A stretch of 64,000 nucleotides of DNA from Serpens sp035497915 (GTDB lineage Bacteria > Pseudomonadota > Gammaproteobacteria > Pseudomonadales > Pseudomonadaceae). The notes beneath the pieces were generated by a model. The model was not told where the DNA came from. It saw nothing but the letters and a program-made list of their open reading frames with translations, and searched no databases. This document shows, one piece after another, positions 1-8,243 of this stretch. The stretch's first letter is position 1; every line of letters starts with the position of its first letter. The stretch is taken from assembly GCF_035497915.1 (NCBI RefSeq), contig NZ_DATJCS010000039.1, positions 124,001 through 188,000 of the forward strand, given 5' to 3'. A program made the translations under genes and the position numbers.

Positions 1-421
1 TGAGGGTGGCCACCCATTCCAGGCTGGACTCGGCCAGCAGGCCGGCGTAACCCAGGCAGATCAGGCAGGCAAGAATGCCGATGGCGCGCTGGGTCTTGTG
101 GTTGAACAGCTTGACGATGGCATCGACGCCGATGTGGCCGGCGGTGCGCACGCCGTAGGCGATGCCGAAGAAGATCAGCCAGGCGAACAGCGCCTTGGTC
201 AGCGCGTTGCTCCAGGTCATGGCCTGGGCTACGGACAGGATGGCGTCGCCGATGGTGAACCAGAAGTCCTCCAGGCTCGGCATCTTTTCCGCGAACCAGT
301 AGAACATCGAGTAAAGGTTGTTGAGCGCGACATACACGAAGGTAACCAGTGTCATGGCGCCGAGGAGAAATGCGATGAACATCTCCTCGAAGTGATCCCA
401 GATGCGCCGCAGGGCGTTCAT
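1..421 (-). CDS. dctQ: TRAP transporter small permease, C4-dicarboxylate (partial)
   Basis: This is the N-terminal part of a small TRAP permease; the gene runs off the left edge, so its C-terminus and the expected large permease dctM lie outside the window. About 140 residues are visible, with hydrophobic segments near residues 14-33 and 85-105, as expected for the four-helix DctQ family in the inner membrane. It works with DctP and DctM to import succinate, malate or fumarate using the sodium or proton gradient. ATG at 421 is preferred over the in-frame ATG at 430 because a GGGAG lies 9 bases upstream of it but directly abuts the other. It follows dctP in the same direction after a 149-base gap that holds a strong hairpin. 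Confidence 0.88.
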   Translation of the reverse strand, partial: MNALRRIWDHFEEMFIAFLLGAMTLVTFVYVALNNLYSMFYWFAEKMPSLEDFWFTIGDAILSVAQAMTWSNALTKALFAWLIFFGIAYGVRTAGHIGVDAIVKLFNHKTQRAIGILACLICLGYAGLLAESSLEWVATL

Positions 422-524
422 GGATGACATCTCCCGGTGGGTTGGACGAACGTCGCGAGAGCGACCAGAAGCCGTACCTGGCAGTTTTGTGTCTTGTTGT
501 TACCGCAGGTCCCGCGGCATTGAA

Positions 525-548
525 ACGGGCACGCCGAAGCGTGCCCGT
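525..548 (-). terminator. dctP-dctQ intergenic hairpin
   Basis: A perfect 10-bp stem (ACGGGCACGC / GCGTGCCCGT) closes a four-base loop that reads TTCG on the transcribed minus strand, followed by only three Ts. It sits between the dctP stop and dctQ. It could be a leaky terminator or a 3' mRNA-protecting hairpin that makes the binding protein more abundant than the permeases; the sequence alone does not decide. Confidence 0.65.
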
Positions 549-570
549 AAGGCCGTAAGGCCAGAAGGAA

Positions 571-1563
571 TTACTTCTGGTTGGCGGCCTGGGCGGCCTT
601 GATCAGGTCGGCGCCGATTTCGCCTTCGAACTTCTTCCACACCGGCTGCATGGCTTCACGCCACTTGGCACGCTGCTCGGGAGTCAGGGTGATGATTTCG
701 GTGGTGCCGGCAGCCAGGATGCGCTGCTTGTCGCCTTCGTTCAGCTCGTAGGCCAGACGGTTGACCTCGACGCTCACCTCGTCCATGACCTTGCGCAGTT
801 CGCCGCGCACGTCGTTGGGCAGACCTTCCCAGAACTTGGTGTTGGTGATCACCATGTAGTCCAGCAGACCGTGGTTGGACTCGGTGATGTACTTCTGCAC
901 TTCGTGCATCTTCTGCGAGTAGATGTTCGAGTAGGGGTTCTCGGCACCGTTCACCACGCCGGTCTGCAGGCCCTGGTAGACCTCGGCGAAGCTCATCTTG
1001 CGCGGGTTGGCCTTGAGTGCCTTGAACTGCTCGTCCAGCACGGCGGAAGCCTGTACGCGGAACTTCAGGCCGCGGGCGTCCTTCGGTTCGACCAGCTTCT
1101 TGTTGGCGGACAGCTGCTTCAGGCCGTTGTGCCAGTAGCCCAGGCCGGTGATGCCCTTGTCCTGCATGGAAGCCAGCAGCTTCTGGCCGCCTTCGCTCTT
1201 CTGGAAGCGGTCAACGGCTTCGATGTCGTCGAACAGGAACGGCAGGTCGAAGATCTGGATGGCCTTGGAGTAGTGTTCGAACTTCGCCAGCGACGGGGCG
1301 ATGATGTGCACGTCACCCAGCAGCAGCGCTTCCATTTCCTTGCCATCGCCGTACAGCGAGGAGTTCGGATAGACCTCGACCTTCACCTTGCCCGGCAGGC
1401 GCTCTTCGGCAAGACGCTTGAACATCAGCGCGCCCTGACCCTTCGGGGTATTTTCCGCGACGACGTGGGAGAACTTGATGGTGATCGGATCGGCCGCATG
1501 GACCAGTCCCGCGACGCTCAGGGACAGTGCGCAGGCGACAGCCTTGGCAGTTAGCTTGAACAT
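571..1563 (-). CDS. dctP: C4-dicarboxylate TRAP transporter substrate-binding protein
   Basis: A 330-residue periplasmic binding protein of the TRAP DctP family. The N-terminus starts MFKLTAKAVACALSLSVAG and ends in an Ala-X-Ala-like site near residue 24 (LVHAADP), a Sec signal peptide. The mature part carries the DctP pattern of a segment like VAENTPKGQG near its start and an Asn-Gly-Ala-Glu-Asn-Pro stretch in the substrate-binding half. It delivers C4-dicarboxylates to the DctQM permease. ATG at 1563 was chosen because it gives a normal signal peptide; an in-frame ATG four codons earlier (1575) is also possible and abuts an AGAGG. The gene follows a sigma-54 promoter and the DctD gene. Confidence 0.93.
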   Translation of the reverse strand: MFKLTAKAVACALSLSVAGLVHAADPITIKFSHVVAENTPKGQGALMFKRLAEERLPGKVKVEVYPNSSLYGDGKEMEALLLGDVHIIAPSLAKFEHYSKAIQIFDLPFLFDDIEAVDRFQKSEGGQKLLASMQDKGITGLGYWHNGLKQLSANKKLVEPKDARGLKFRVQASAVLDEQFKALKANPRKMSFAEVYQGLQTGVVNGAENPYSNIYSQKMHEVQKYITESNHGLLDYMVITNTKFWEGLPNDVRGELRKVMDEVSVEVNRLAYELNEGDKQRILAAGTTEIITLTPEQRAKWREAMQPVWKKFEGEIGADLIKAAQAANQK

Positions 1564-1700
1564 GGTTGGGTACATCCTCTTTGTTGTGTGTATCGCTAGG
1601 CGATGAAGCCGTGCTCGGTCAGCCATGTCCGCTTCTGGTTGTTGGAACTTCTCGACGCGAACATGGGCAAAGCTTGGACCGAAACCGGCGACAAGGCGAC

Positions 1701-1718
1701 TAGCAATTGATATGCCAA
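1701..1718 (-). promoter_or_regulatory. sigma-54 (-24/-12) promoter of dctP
   Basis: Read on the minus strand the site is TTGGCATATCAATTGCTA. The GG and GC dinucleotides are 12 bases apart, exactly the sigma-54 arrangement (consensus YTGGCACGrNNNTTGCW). Transcription would start near 1689, giving a leader of about 125 bases before dctP. The adjacent DctD is a sigma-54 activator with the GAFTGA loop, which supports the assignment. Confidence 0.85.
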
Positions 1719-1793
1719 TTTGCCGCAACCCTGTAGCGTCCATGCCGGCAGACTACAGTGGAAGCGGTGCAGGTCGCATGGCAGGTGCCTTTT

Positions 1794-1807
1794 GGCGGGA
1801 TCCCGCC
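1794..1807. promoter_or_regulatory. 14-bp palindrome, candidate DctD upstream activator site
   Basis: GGCGGGATCCCGCC is a perfect palindrome lying two bases beyond the dctD stop codon and about 110 bp upstream of the predicted dctP transcription start, a usual distance for an enhancer of a sigma-54 promoter. It lacks a T tract in either direction, so it is not an obvious terminator. Its role as a DctD site is inferred from position only. Confidence 0.4.
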
Positions 1808-1809
1808 GG

Positions 1810-3201
1810 TCAGTCGAATGACTCTGGCGGATTCCCGCCAGCGTCGTGCACCGTCAGTCCATGCTTGCGCAGCTTATCGTGCAGGGTCTTGCGCGGAATG
1901 CCCAGCGCCTCGGCGAGGCTGCGTAAAGAATTGTGCGGGCGCGCCAGTTCGGCGGCGATCAAGGCGCGTTCGAAGGCTTCCACTTGCTCGCTCAGCCCGC
2001 CTTGGGTGGCTGCGGCGGGCGTCCCGGGCGACTCGGCTTCGAGTCCCAAGCCGAGGCCGAGGGCGAAGCGCTCGGCGGTGTTCTGCAGCTCGCGCACGTT
2101 GCCCGGCCAGCTGTGGCGCAGCAGCAGGGCGCGCTGGCCGGCGTCGAGCGGCACCACCGGCAGGCCATGGCGTTGGCTGGCGGCAGTTGCGTAATGCTCG
2201 AACAGCATCAGCGCATCCTCGCCGCGCTCGCGCAGCGGGGCGATCTTCAGCGGCGCGACGTTCAGCCGGTAGTAGAGGTCGGCGCGGAAGCGCCCCTGGT
2301 CGGCGGCCTGGCGCAAATCCTCCTTGGTCGCGGCGATCACCCGGATATCCAGCGGAATCAGCTGGTTGGAACCCATGCGCTCCACGACGCGCTCCTGCAG
2401 CAGGCGCAGCAGTTTGACCTGCACGTCCAGGCTCATGCTCTCGATCTCGTCGAGGAACAGGGTGCCGCCGCTGGCGTGCTCGAACTTGCCGATGCGGCGC
2501 TTGGCGGCGCCGGTGAAGGCGCCGGCCTCGTGGCCGAACAGCTCGCTTTCCACCACCGACTCGGCCAGCGCGCCGGCGTTGATGGCCACGAACGGGCCGT
2601 CGCGGCGCGCGGAAAGGTCGTGCAGCGCGCGCGCCACCACCTCCTTGCCGGCGCCGGTTTCGCCGAGGATCAGCACGTCGGCGGAGGTGGCCGCCAGGGC
2701 GGCGATCTGCTCGCGCAGGCGCTGCATGACCGGCGAGCGACCGAGCAGCCGCACCTCCAGCTGCTGGCGGTCGGCCAGCGCCAGGCGCAGGCTGCGGTTG
2801 TCCAGCACCAGGCGGCGCAGGTCCAGGGCGCGGCGCACGCTGTCGAGCAGATGCTCGCTGGCAAAGGGTTTTTCCAGGAAGTCGTAGGCGCCGGCACGCA
2901 TGGCCTGCACGGCCAGCGGCACATCGCCGTGGCCGGTGATCAGCAGCACCGGCAACTGCGGGTCGCGCTCCTGGATCTGCGCCAGCAGCTGCAGGCCATC
3001 CAGGCCGGGCATGCGGATGTCGCTGACCACCACCCCGGGCCAGTCGCGATCCAGGCGCGCGGCGACACCCTGCGCGCTGTCCAGGGCCAGCACCCTGAGG
3101 CCGGCCAGGTCCAGGGTCTGGCTGAGGGCCAGACGCAGGTGCGGGTCGTCGTCGATCAGCAGTACCTGGATCGCGTTGTCGATGGCAGCATCCGGACTCA
3201 T
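1810..3201 (-). CDS. dctD: C4-dicarboxylate response regulator, sigma-54 activator
   Basis: A 463-residue NtrC-type regulator. The receiver domain (about 12-125) has the acidic pocket IDDDP and the phosphorylatable Asp61 in VVSDIRMPGLDG. The AAA+ domain (about 155-385) has Walker A LGETGAGKE near 179 and the sigma-54 contact loop GAFTGA at 227-232. A Fis-type helix-turn-helix closes the protein (SLRSLAEALGIPRKTLHDKL). Phosphorylated by DctB, it should activate the -24/-12 promoter of dctP. The start at 3201 overlaps the dctB stop by ATGA, indicating translational coupling. Longer in-frame openings upstream overlap dctB in another frame and are not real. Confidence 0.95.
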   Translation of the reverse strand: MSPDAAIDNAIQVLLIDDDPHLRLALSQTLDLAGLRVLALDSAQGVAARLDRDWPGVVVSDIRMPGLDGLQLLAQIQERDPQLPVLLITGHGDVPLAVQAMRAGAYDFLEKPFASEHLLDSVRRALDLRRLVLDNRSLRLALADRQQLEVRLLGRSPVMQRLREQIAALAATSADVLILGETGAGKEVVARALHDLSARRDGPFVAINAGALAESVVESELFGHEAGAFTGAAKRRIGKFEHASGGTLFLDEIESMSLDVQVKLLRLLQERVVERMGSNQLIPLDIRVIAATKEDLRQAADQGRFRADLYYRLNVAPLKIAPLRERGEDALMLFEHYATAASQRHGLPVVPLDAGQRALLLRHSWPGNVRELQNTAERFALGLGLGLEAESPGTPAAATQGGLSEQVEAFERALIAAELARPHNSLRSLAEALGIPRKTLHDKLRKHGLTVHDAGGNPPESFD

Positions 3202-5012
3202 GCGGACAGATCCTCCGGCGGGTAGGGGTTGGTTCCGGGCTCGGCCAGGCGCAGGCGCAGGGTCAGCTGCGCACCACCTTCGGGATGGTTGCCGATCAGC
3301 AGCTCGCCGCCCAGGGCGCGCATCAGACTGTCGCAGATCGCCAGACCCAGGCCCAGGCCCTGGGTGCTGGTCTTGGTGGTGAAGAAGGGTTCCAGGGCGC
3401 GGGCCAGCGCTTCGTCGCCGAAGCCACGCCCGTTGTCGCGGATGCTCAGCGACACAGCCTGCTCGTCCTGGTGGGCGGCGATCCACAGCTTGCGCGGTTG
3501 CGGCCGCTCGCTCAGCGCGTCCAGGGCGTTGGCGATCAGGTTGCTGAGTACCTGGCGCAGACGGGTCTCGCCGGCCTGCACCCACAGCGGCGCGTCCGGC
3601 AGGTCGCGGATCAGCTCCACGTCCAGGGTGCGGCGGCGCTGCGCGTGCAGGGCCAGGGCGTCGTCCAGCGCCGGCTGCAGCGCCATGCTTTCCGGCGCGT
3701 GGCGGTCGCGGCGCGCGAAGGCGCGCAGGTGGGCGATGATCGACGCGGCGCGGGCGGTCAGCGCGCTGATCTGCTGAAGGTTGGCGTTCACCTCGTCGTG
3801 GCGCTGGTGTTCCAGCAGGATGCGCGCGTTGTCGGCGTAGCTGCGCATCGCCGCCAGCGGCTGGTTCAGTTCGTGGCTGATGCTGGCGCTCATGGTGCCC
3901 AGCGCCGACAGCTTGCCGGCCTGCACCAGTTCGTCCTGGGCGCGCACCAGCTCCTGCTGGGCCTGCTCACGCTCCAGCACCTCCTGCTTGAGGCGGCTGT
4001 TGAGGCTTTCCAGGTCGCGGGTGCGCTCCAGCACCCGGGCTTCCAGTTCCCGCTGGGCGCGGGTGCTCAGCGCGATGCGATCCAGGTAGTGGCGCTGGCG
4101 CTGCAACCACAGCCCATACAGCGCCAGGATCGCCAGCAGGGCAATGGCGCCGCCGGCCAGGATGCTCTGCACCGGCCGTTCCAGCTGGCTGGTCGGCGTC
4201 AGGATGCTCACTGTCCAGCCGATCTCGTTGAGGTGGCGACTCTGCTGCAGCCACAGGCTGGGGTCGAGCTGCAGCACCGGCAGGTCGAGGGTCGGGTAGG
4301 GGCGGTGCAGGGCAATGGCGTCCTGTTCCTCGACGCTCAGCGGGCGGGTGGTGCGAAAGCGCCAGTTCGGGAAGGAGGTCAGGATCGCCACGCCCTGGCT
4401 GTCGGTGACCAGCAGGCGTTCCGGCGCGTTGCCCCACAGGGTTTCGGTCTGGTCCAGGTCCACCTTGACCACCAGCACACCGAGCCGCTCGCGGCCATAC
4501 TCGATGGCCTGGCCGAAGTAGTAGCCGCGTTTGCCGGAGGTGTTGCCCAGGCCGAAGAAGCGCCCCAGGTGGCCGTCCATGGCTTCCAGGAAATAGGGCC
4601 GGAAGGCGAAGTTGCGGCCGACGAACGCGTCCGGCTGGTCCCAGTTGGAAGAGGCGATGGTCAATCCGTCGGCACGCATCAGGTAAATCACATCCGCGCC
4701 GGTCTGCTGCTTGAGGCGCGTCAACTGGTGGTTGGCCAGCTCCAGCGAGGCGCTGTTGTCCGGGCTGAGCAGGGCGTTGCGCAGCACCGGCAGGTTGCCG
4801 AGGATGCCCGGCAGGGTTTCGTAGCTGCGCAGCGTACCCAGCAGATTGGCGACGTACAGGTCCAGCGTCTGGCGGTTCTGCTCGGCCAGGCGCGCGCTGT
4901 AATAGCGTTCGGCAAGCTCATGCAGCGGCCATAGCAGCAGGGCCAGCAGCAGGGCGAGAATGCCCAGGTTGCGCCAGCGCGGCCTGTTCGAGGAAACGGA
5001 AGGTTGGGTCAT
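3198..5012 (-). CDS. dctB: C4-dicarboxylate sensor histidine kinase
   Basis: A 604-residue membrane sensor. Transmembrane helices near residues 16-30 and 283-304 bracket a periplasmic PDC-type sensing domain; a coiled coil (about 320-370) leads to the HisKA domain with phospho-acceptor His380 in SASISHELNQPLAAM, and the ATPase domain has NLIANALDA, DNGRGF and GLGLGLAICDSL. It senses dicarboxylates and phosphorylates DctD, with which it overlaps by four bases. The ATG at 5012 gives a standard short cytoplasmic N-terminus but has no clear ribosome binding site; a non-ATG start upstream cannot be excluded. The gene is divergent from ahpC across 230 bases. Confidence 0.93.
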   Translation of the reverse strand: MTQPSVSSNRPRWRNLGILALLLALLLWPLHELAERYYSARLAEQNRQTLDLYVANLLGTLRSYETLPGILGNLPVLRNALLSPDNSASLELANHQLTRLKQQTGADVIYLMRADGLTIASSNWDQPDAFVGRNFAFRPYFLEAMDGHLGRFFGLGNTSGKRGYYFGQAIEYGRERLGVLVVKVDLDQTETLWGNAPERLLVTDSQGVAILTSFPNWRFRTTRPLSVEEQDAIALHRPYPTLDLPVLQLDPSLWLQQSRHLNEIGWTVSILTPTSQLERPVQSILAGGAIALLAILALYGLWLQRQRHYLDRIALSTRAQRELEARVLERTRDLESLNSRLKQEVLEREQAQQELVRAQDELVQAGKLSALGTMSASISHELNQPLAAMRSYADNARILLEHQRHDEVNANLQQISALTARAASIIAHLRAFARRDRHAPESMALQPALDDALALHAQRRRTLDVELIRDLPDAPLWVQAGETRLRQVLSNLIANALDALSERPQPRKLWIAAHQDEQAVSLSIRDNGRGFGDEALARALEPFFTTKTSTQGLGLGLAICDSLMRALGGELLIGNHPEGGAQLTLRLRLAEPGTNPYPPEDLSA

Positions 5013-5132
5013 GCGGCTTGGTGTGATTCGGCAAGGCCATAGGGTCGCCGGAACGCCGGCGCGGTTCAAGTGCGACGGACGGAGCGCTTGAAGGGTCGGA
5101 CAACCATCCCCATCCTTTATGAGACCGTCGTT

Positions 5133-5169
5133 ATAGGCTAGTTCTATTAGCGGGATTTAGTTAATAAAT
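5133..5169 (+). promoter_or_regulatory. OxyR-type binding site upstream of ahpC
   Basis: The site follows the OxyR pattern ATAG-N7-CTAT-N7-ATAG-N7-CTAT: ATAG at 5133, CTAT at 5144, then ATTT at 5155 and AAAT at 5166, all with seven-base spacing. The first two quarters match exactly, the second two partly. It lies directly upstream of a weak -35, as expected for OxyR activation. Confidence 0.7.
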
Positions 5170-5197
5170 TAGTGCTTGCGGGTCAATCGGCTAAGAT
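5169..5197 (+). promoter_or_regulatory. Predicted ahpC promoter
   Basis: A -10-like TAAGAT at 5192-5197 is preceded after 17 bases by a poor -35, TTAGTG at 5169-5174, immediately next to the OxyR-like site. A poor -35 with an activator site abutting it is typical of class I/II activated promoters. It gives a leader of roughly 40 bases before ahpC. Confidence 0.45.
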
Positions 5198-5242
5198 GGC
5201 CCCCATCAAAACGTTGCAACCCACCCTCCAAGGAGTCAGTGA

Positions 5243-5806
5243 ATGTCCGTTATCAACACTCAGATCAAGCCGTTCAAAGCCCAGGCCTTCAAGCAGGGCA
5301 AGTTCGTCGAAGTCACCGAAGCCGACCTGAAGGGCAAGTGGTCCGTATTCTTCTTCTACCCGGCCGACTTCACCTTCGTCTGCCCGACCGAACTGGGCGA
5401 CGTGGCTGACCACTACGCCGAGTTCCAGAAGCTGGGCGTGGAAATCTACTCCGTCTCCACCGACACCCACTTCACCCACAAGGCCTGGCACGACAGCTCC
5501 GAAACCATCGGCAAGATCCAGTACACCATGATCGGCGACCCGACCATGCAGATCAGCCGCAACTTCGAAGTCCTGCGTGAAGACCAGGGCCTGGCCAACC
5601 GCGGCACCTTCATCGTCGACGCCGACGGCATCATCCAGGCCGTGGAAATCACCGCCGAAGGCATCGGCCGTGACGCTTCCGACCTGCTGCGCAAGGTCAA
5701 GGCTGCCCAGTACGTCGCTTCCCACCCGGGCGAAGTCTGCCCGGCCAAGTGGAAGGAAGGCGAAGCCACTCTGGCTCCGTCGCTGGACCTGGTAGGCAAA
5801 ATCTAA
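5243..5806 (+). CDS. ahpC: Alkyl hydroperoxide reductase, peroxiredoxin subunit
   Basis: A 187-residue typical 2-Cys peroxiredoxin, full length for AhpC. The peroxidatic Cys47 lies in FTFVCPTE and the resolving Cys166 in GEVCPAKW near the C-terminus. It reduces hydrogen peroxide and organic peroxides in the cytoplasm and is recycled by AhpF, encoded 118 bases downstream. The start has a strong AAGGAG eight bases upstream. An OxyR-like site in front suggests peroxide induction. A hairpin with a short T run separates it from ahpF, so ahpF may be made at a lower level. Confidence 0.97.
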   Translation: MSVINTQIKPFKAQAFKQGKFVEVTEADLKGKWSVFFFYPADFTFVCPTELGDVADHYAEFQKLGVEIYSVSTDTHFTHKAWHDSSETIGKIQYTMIGDPTMQISRNFEVLREDQGLANRGTFIVDADGIIQAVEITAEGIGRDASDLLRKVKAAQYVASHPGEVCPAKWKEGEATLAPSLDLVGKI

Positions 5807-5860
5807 GCAACCCGCAACGGTTGTACCGCTACGGGAGCCAACCGGCTTCCCTCTGGCCCG

Positions 5861-5890
5861 ACGCCCGGGCGTGATCCGTCCGGGCGTTTT
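5861..5890 (+). terminator. Terminator between ahpC and ahpF
   Basis: An 8-bp stem ACGCCCGG / CCGGGCGT with an 11-base loop runs into TTTTGTTT. It is probably a partial terminator that lets some transcription through into ahpF. Confidence 0.7.
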
Positions 5891-5924
5891 GTTTCCGGAA
5901 TTTCTACACGGGGTATCGCACACC

Positions 5925-7478
5925 ATGTTGGACGCCAATCTTAAAACCCAGTTGAAGGCCTACCTCGACAAGGTCACCCAGCCGTTCGAGATCGTCGCGT
6001 CCCTCGATGATGGCGCGAAGTCCCAGGAGATGCTGGGCCTGCTGCAGGACATCGCCAGCCTGAGTGACAAGATCACGCTGCGCACCGATGGCAACGATGC
6101 GCGCCGCCCTTCGTTCTCCCTGAACCGCATCAACGGCAACATCAGCCTGACCTTCGCCGGTCTGCCGATGGGCCACGAATTCACGTCCCTGGTTCTGGCC
6201 CTGCTGCAGGTCGGCGGCCATCCGTCCAAGGAAAGCCAGGACGTCATCGAACAGATCCAGGGTCTGCAAGGCGAATTCAACTTCGAGACCTACTTCTCCC
6301 TGTCCTGCCAGAACTGCCCGGACGTCGTGCAGGCGCTGAACCTGATGGCCGTGCTGAACCCGAACATCCGCCACGTCGCCATCGACGGCGCGCTGTTCCA
6401 GGACGAAGTCGAAGCCCGCCAGGTGATGTCCGTACCGAGCATCTACCTGAACGGTGAAGTGTTCGGCCAGGGCCGCATGGACGTCGCGCAGATCCTCGCC
6501 AAGCTGGACACCGGCGCCGCCTCCCGCGCCGCCGACGCGATGAATGCCAAGGACGCCTTCGACGTGCTGGTCGTCGGTGGCGGCCCGGCCGGCGCATCCG
6601 CCGCCGTCTACGCCGCCCGCAAGGGCATCCGCACCGGCGTGGCGGCCGAGCGCTTCGGCGGTCAGGTGCTGGACACCATGTCCATCGAGAACTTCATCTC
6701 CGTGAAGGAGACCGAAGGTCCGAAGCTGGCCCGCGCCCTGGAAGAGCACGTCAAGCAGTACGACGTGGACATCATGAACCTGCAGCGCGCCAGCAAGCTG
6801 ATTCCGGCAAGCGAAGGCGGCCTGCACACCGTGGAATTCGAGAGCGGCGGCCGCCTGCAGGCCAAGACCGTGATCCTCTCCACCGGTGCCCGCTGGCGCG
6901 AAATGAACGTGCCGGGCGAAGCCGAATACAAGGCCAAGGGCGTGTGCTTCTGCCCGCACTGCGATGGCCCGCTGTTCAAGGGCAAGCGCGTGGCGGTGAT
7001 CGGTGGCGGCAACTCCGGCGTGGAAGCGGCCATCGACCTGGCCGGCATCGTCTCCCACGTGACCCTGCTGGAGTTCGGTGAAAGCATGCGTGCCGACGCC
7101 GTCCTGCAGGCCAAGGTGCGCAGCCTGCCGAACGTCACCATCCACACCCTGGCGCAGACCACCGAGGTGCTGGGCGATGGCCAGAAGGTGACCGGCCTGG
7201 TCTACAAGGACCGCACCACCGAGCAGCTGCACACCGTCGAGCTGGAAGGCATCTTCGTGCAGATCGGCCTGCTGCCCAACAGCGACTGGCTGAAGGGCAC
7301 CGTCGAGCTGAACCGCTTCGGCGAGATCGTGGTCGACGCCAAGGGCCAGACCAACATCCCCGGCGTGTTCGCCGCCGGCGACGTGACCACCGTGCCCTAC
7401 AAGCAGATCGTCATCGCGGTCGGCGAAGGCGCCAAGGCGTCGCTGAGCGCCTTCGATCACCTGATCCGTCAGGGCTGA
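5925..7478 (+). CDS. ahpF: Alkyl hydroperoxide reductase, flavoprotein subunit
   Basis: A 517-residue NADH:peroxiredoxin reductase. The N-terminal double-thioredoxin domain carries the redox pair Cys128-Gln-Asn-Cys131; the FAD site is VVGGGPAGASAA near 217; the thioredoxin-reductase-like active pair is Cys343-Pro-His-Cys346; the NADH site has GGGNSGVEAA. Electrons pass from NADH through FAD and both disulfides to AhpC. ATG at 5925 gives the family's usual N-terminus (MLDANLKTQL) although the ribosome binding site is weak; an opening further upstream runs through the terminator and is unlikely. Confidence 0.97.
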   Translation: MLDANLKTQLKAYLDKVTQPFEIVASLDDGAKSQEMLGLLQDIASLSDKITLRTDGNDARRPSFSLNRINGNISLTFAGLPMGHEFTSLVLALLQVGGHPSKESQDVIEQIQGLQGEFNFETYFSLSCQNCPDVVQALNLMAVLNPNIRHVAIDGALFQDEVEARQVMSVPSIYLNGEVFGQGRMDVAQILAKLDTGAASRAADAMNAKDAFDVLVVGGGPAGASAAVYAARKGIRTGVAAERFGGQVLDTMSIENFISVKETEGPKLARALEEHVKQYDVDIMNLQRASKLIPASEGGLHTVEFESGGRLQAKTVILSTGARWREMNVPGEAEYKAKGVCFCPHCDGPLFKGKRVAVIGGGNSGVEAAIDLAGIVSHVTLLEFGESMRADAVLQAKVRSLPNVTIHTLAQTTEVLGDGQKVTGLVYKDRTTEQLHTVELEGIFVQIGLLPNSDWLKGTVELNRFGEIVVDAKGQTNIPGVFAAGDVTTVPYKQIVIAVGEGAKASLSAFDHLIRQG

Positions 7479-7513
7479 TCCACACAGAAAAAATGCCTGC
7501 GTGCAAACAGGCG

Positions 7514-7543
7514 AACCCCGTGGCGCAAGCCACGGGGTTTTTT
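7514..7543 (+). terminator. Rho-independent terminator of ahpF
   Basis: An 11-bp perfect stem AACCCCGTGGC / GCCACGGGGTT with a GCAA tetraloop is followed by a run of six Ts. It is 35 bases past the ahpF stop. Confidence 0.93.
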
Positions 7544-7661
7544 ATTGCAGGGTGTTTCTATACGCCCGGGGGTATGGAGGCCGAGGTTGTCTCCAGCCCG
7601 ACGGAAGGCCACCATTGCCGCTTCGACCATGGGGTCGTGCTGTCACCAAAAGGAGAACACC

Positions 7662-8129
7662 GTGAAAGCTCTTGTCATCGGCAGCCTGAGTGCCGTACTC
7701 GCCGCCGTCAGCCTGACCGCCAATGCTCAGCTGAGCGTTGAAGACCAGATCCAGTACCGCAAGGCCGGTTACCAGTTCATGTCCTGGAACATGGGCAAGA
7801 TCAAGGCCCAGGTCATCGACGGCAGCGTGCCGTTCGACGCCGCTCAGGTGCAGGCTTCCGCCAACGCCATCGCCGCGCTGGCCAATTCCGGCATGGGCGC
7901 GCTGTACAGCCCGGACAGCGTGCAGGGCAAGGCCCCGGTGAAGACCCGCCTGAAGCCCGAGTTCTTCCAGAACCTGGAAAAGGCCGGCCAGATCGGCGGC
8001 CAGTTCGTGCAGGCCGCCAACACCCTGGCCAGCGAAGCCGCCAGCGGCGACCAGGCACGCATCCGCAAGGCCTTCGGTGACGTCGGCGCCGGCTGCAAGG
8101 CTTGCCATGACGACTTCCGCGCCAAGTAA
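7662..8129 (+). CDS. Cytochrome c', periplasmic
   Basis: A 155-residue secreted four-helix cytochrome of the c' family. The first 22 residues form a signal peptide ending in TANA, and the mature chain begins QLSVEDQIQYRKAGYQ. The single heme site is C-terminal, Cys145-Lys-Ala-Cys148-His149, as is usual for cytochromes c'. These proteins bind nitric oxide and are linked to NO protection or electron transfer. Translation starts at GTG (7662), supported by an AAAAGGAG seven to eight bases upstream and by the signal peptide. It converges on a b561-type cytochrome gene, a possible membrane partner. Confidence 0.9.
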   Translation: MKALVIGSLSAVLAAVSLTANAQLSVEDQIQYRKAGYQFMSWNMGKIKAQVIDGSVPFDAAQVQASANAIAALANSGMGALYSPDSVQGKAPVKTRLKPEFFQNLEKAGQIGGQFVQAANTLASEAASGDQARIRKAFGDVGAGCKACHDDFRAK

Positions 8130-8146
8130 GCGCTGAAGCGTCATGC

Positions 8147-8176
8147 AAAAGGCCGATCATTCGATCGGCCTTTTTT
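8147..8176 (+). terminator. Terminator of the cytochrome c' gene
   Basis: An 8-bp stem GGCCGATC / GATCGGCC with an ATTC loop is flanked by AAAA and TTTTTT, so it could work in both directions between the convergent cytochrome genes. Confidence 0.9.
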
Positions 8177-8212
8177 GTGCGGGATCGCAGAGGCCATGCT
8201 CCCGGACACTTT

Positions 8213-8236
8213 CCCTCTTCCCGCGAGGGGAGAGGG
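8213..8236. repeat. Short inverted CCCTCTCC-type intergenic repeat
   Basis: CCCTCTTCCC and GGGGAGAGGG form a 10-bp stem with one wobble pair around a short loop, seven bases from the stop of the b561 gene. It belongs to the same motif class as the larger repeat at 17803-17905. Confidence 0.55.
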
Positions 8237-8243
8237 CGTTCCG

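Noticed and set aside
1794..1807. Terminator for dctD
   Set aside because: The palindrome is perfect but no T run follows on the minus strand, and it lies where an enhancer is expected.
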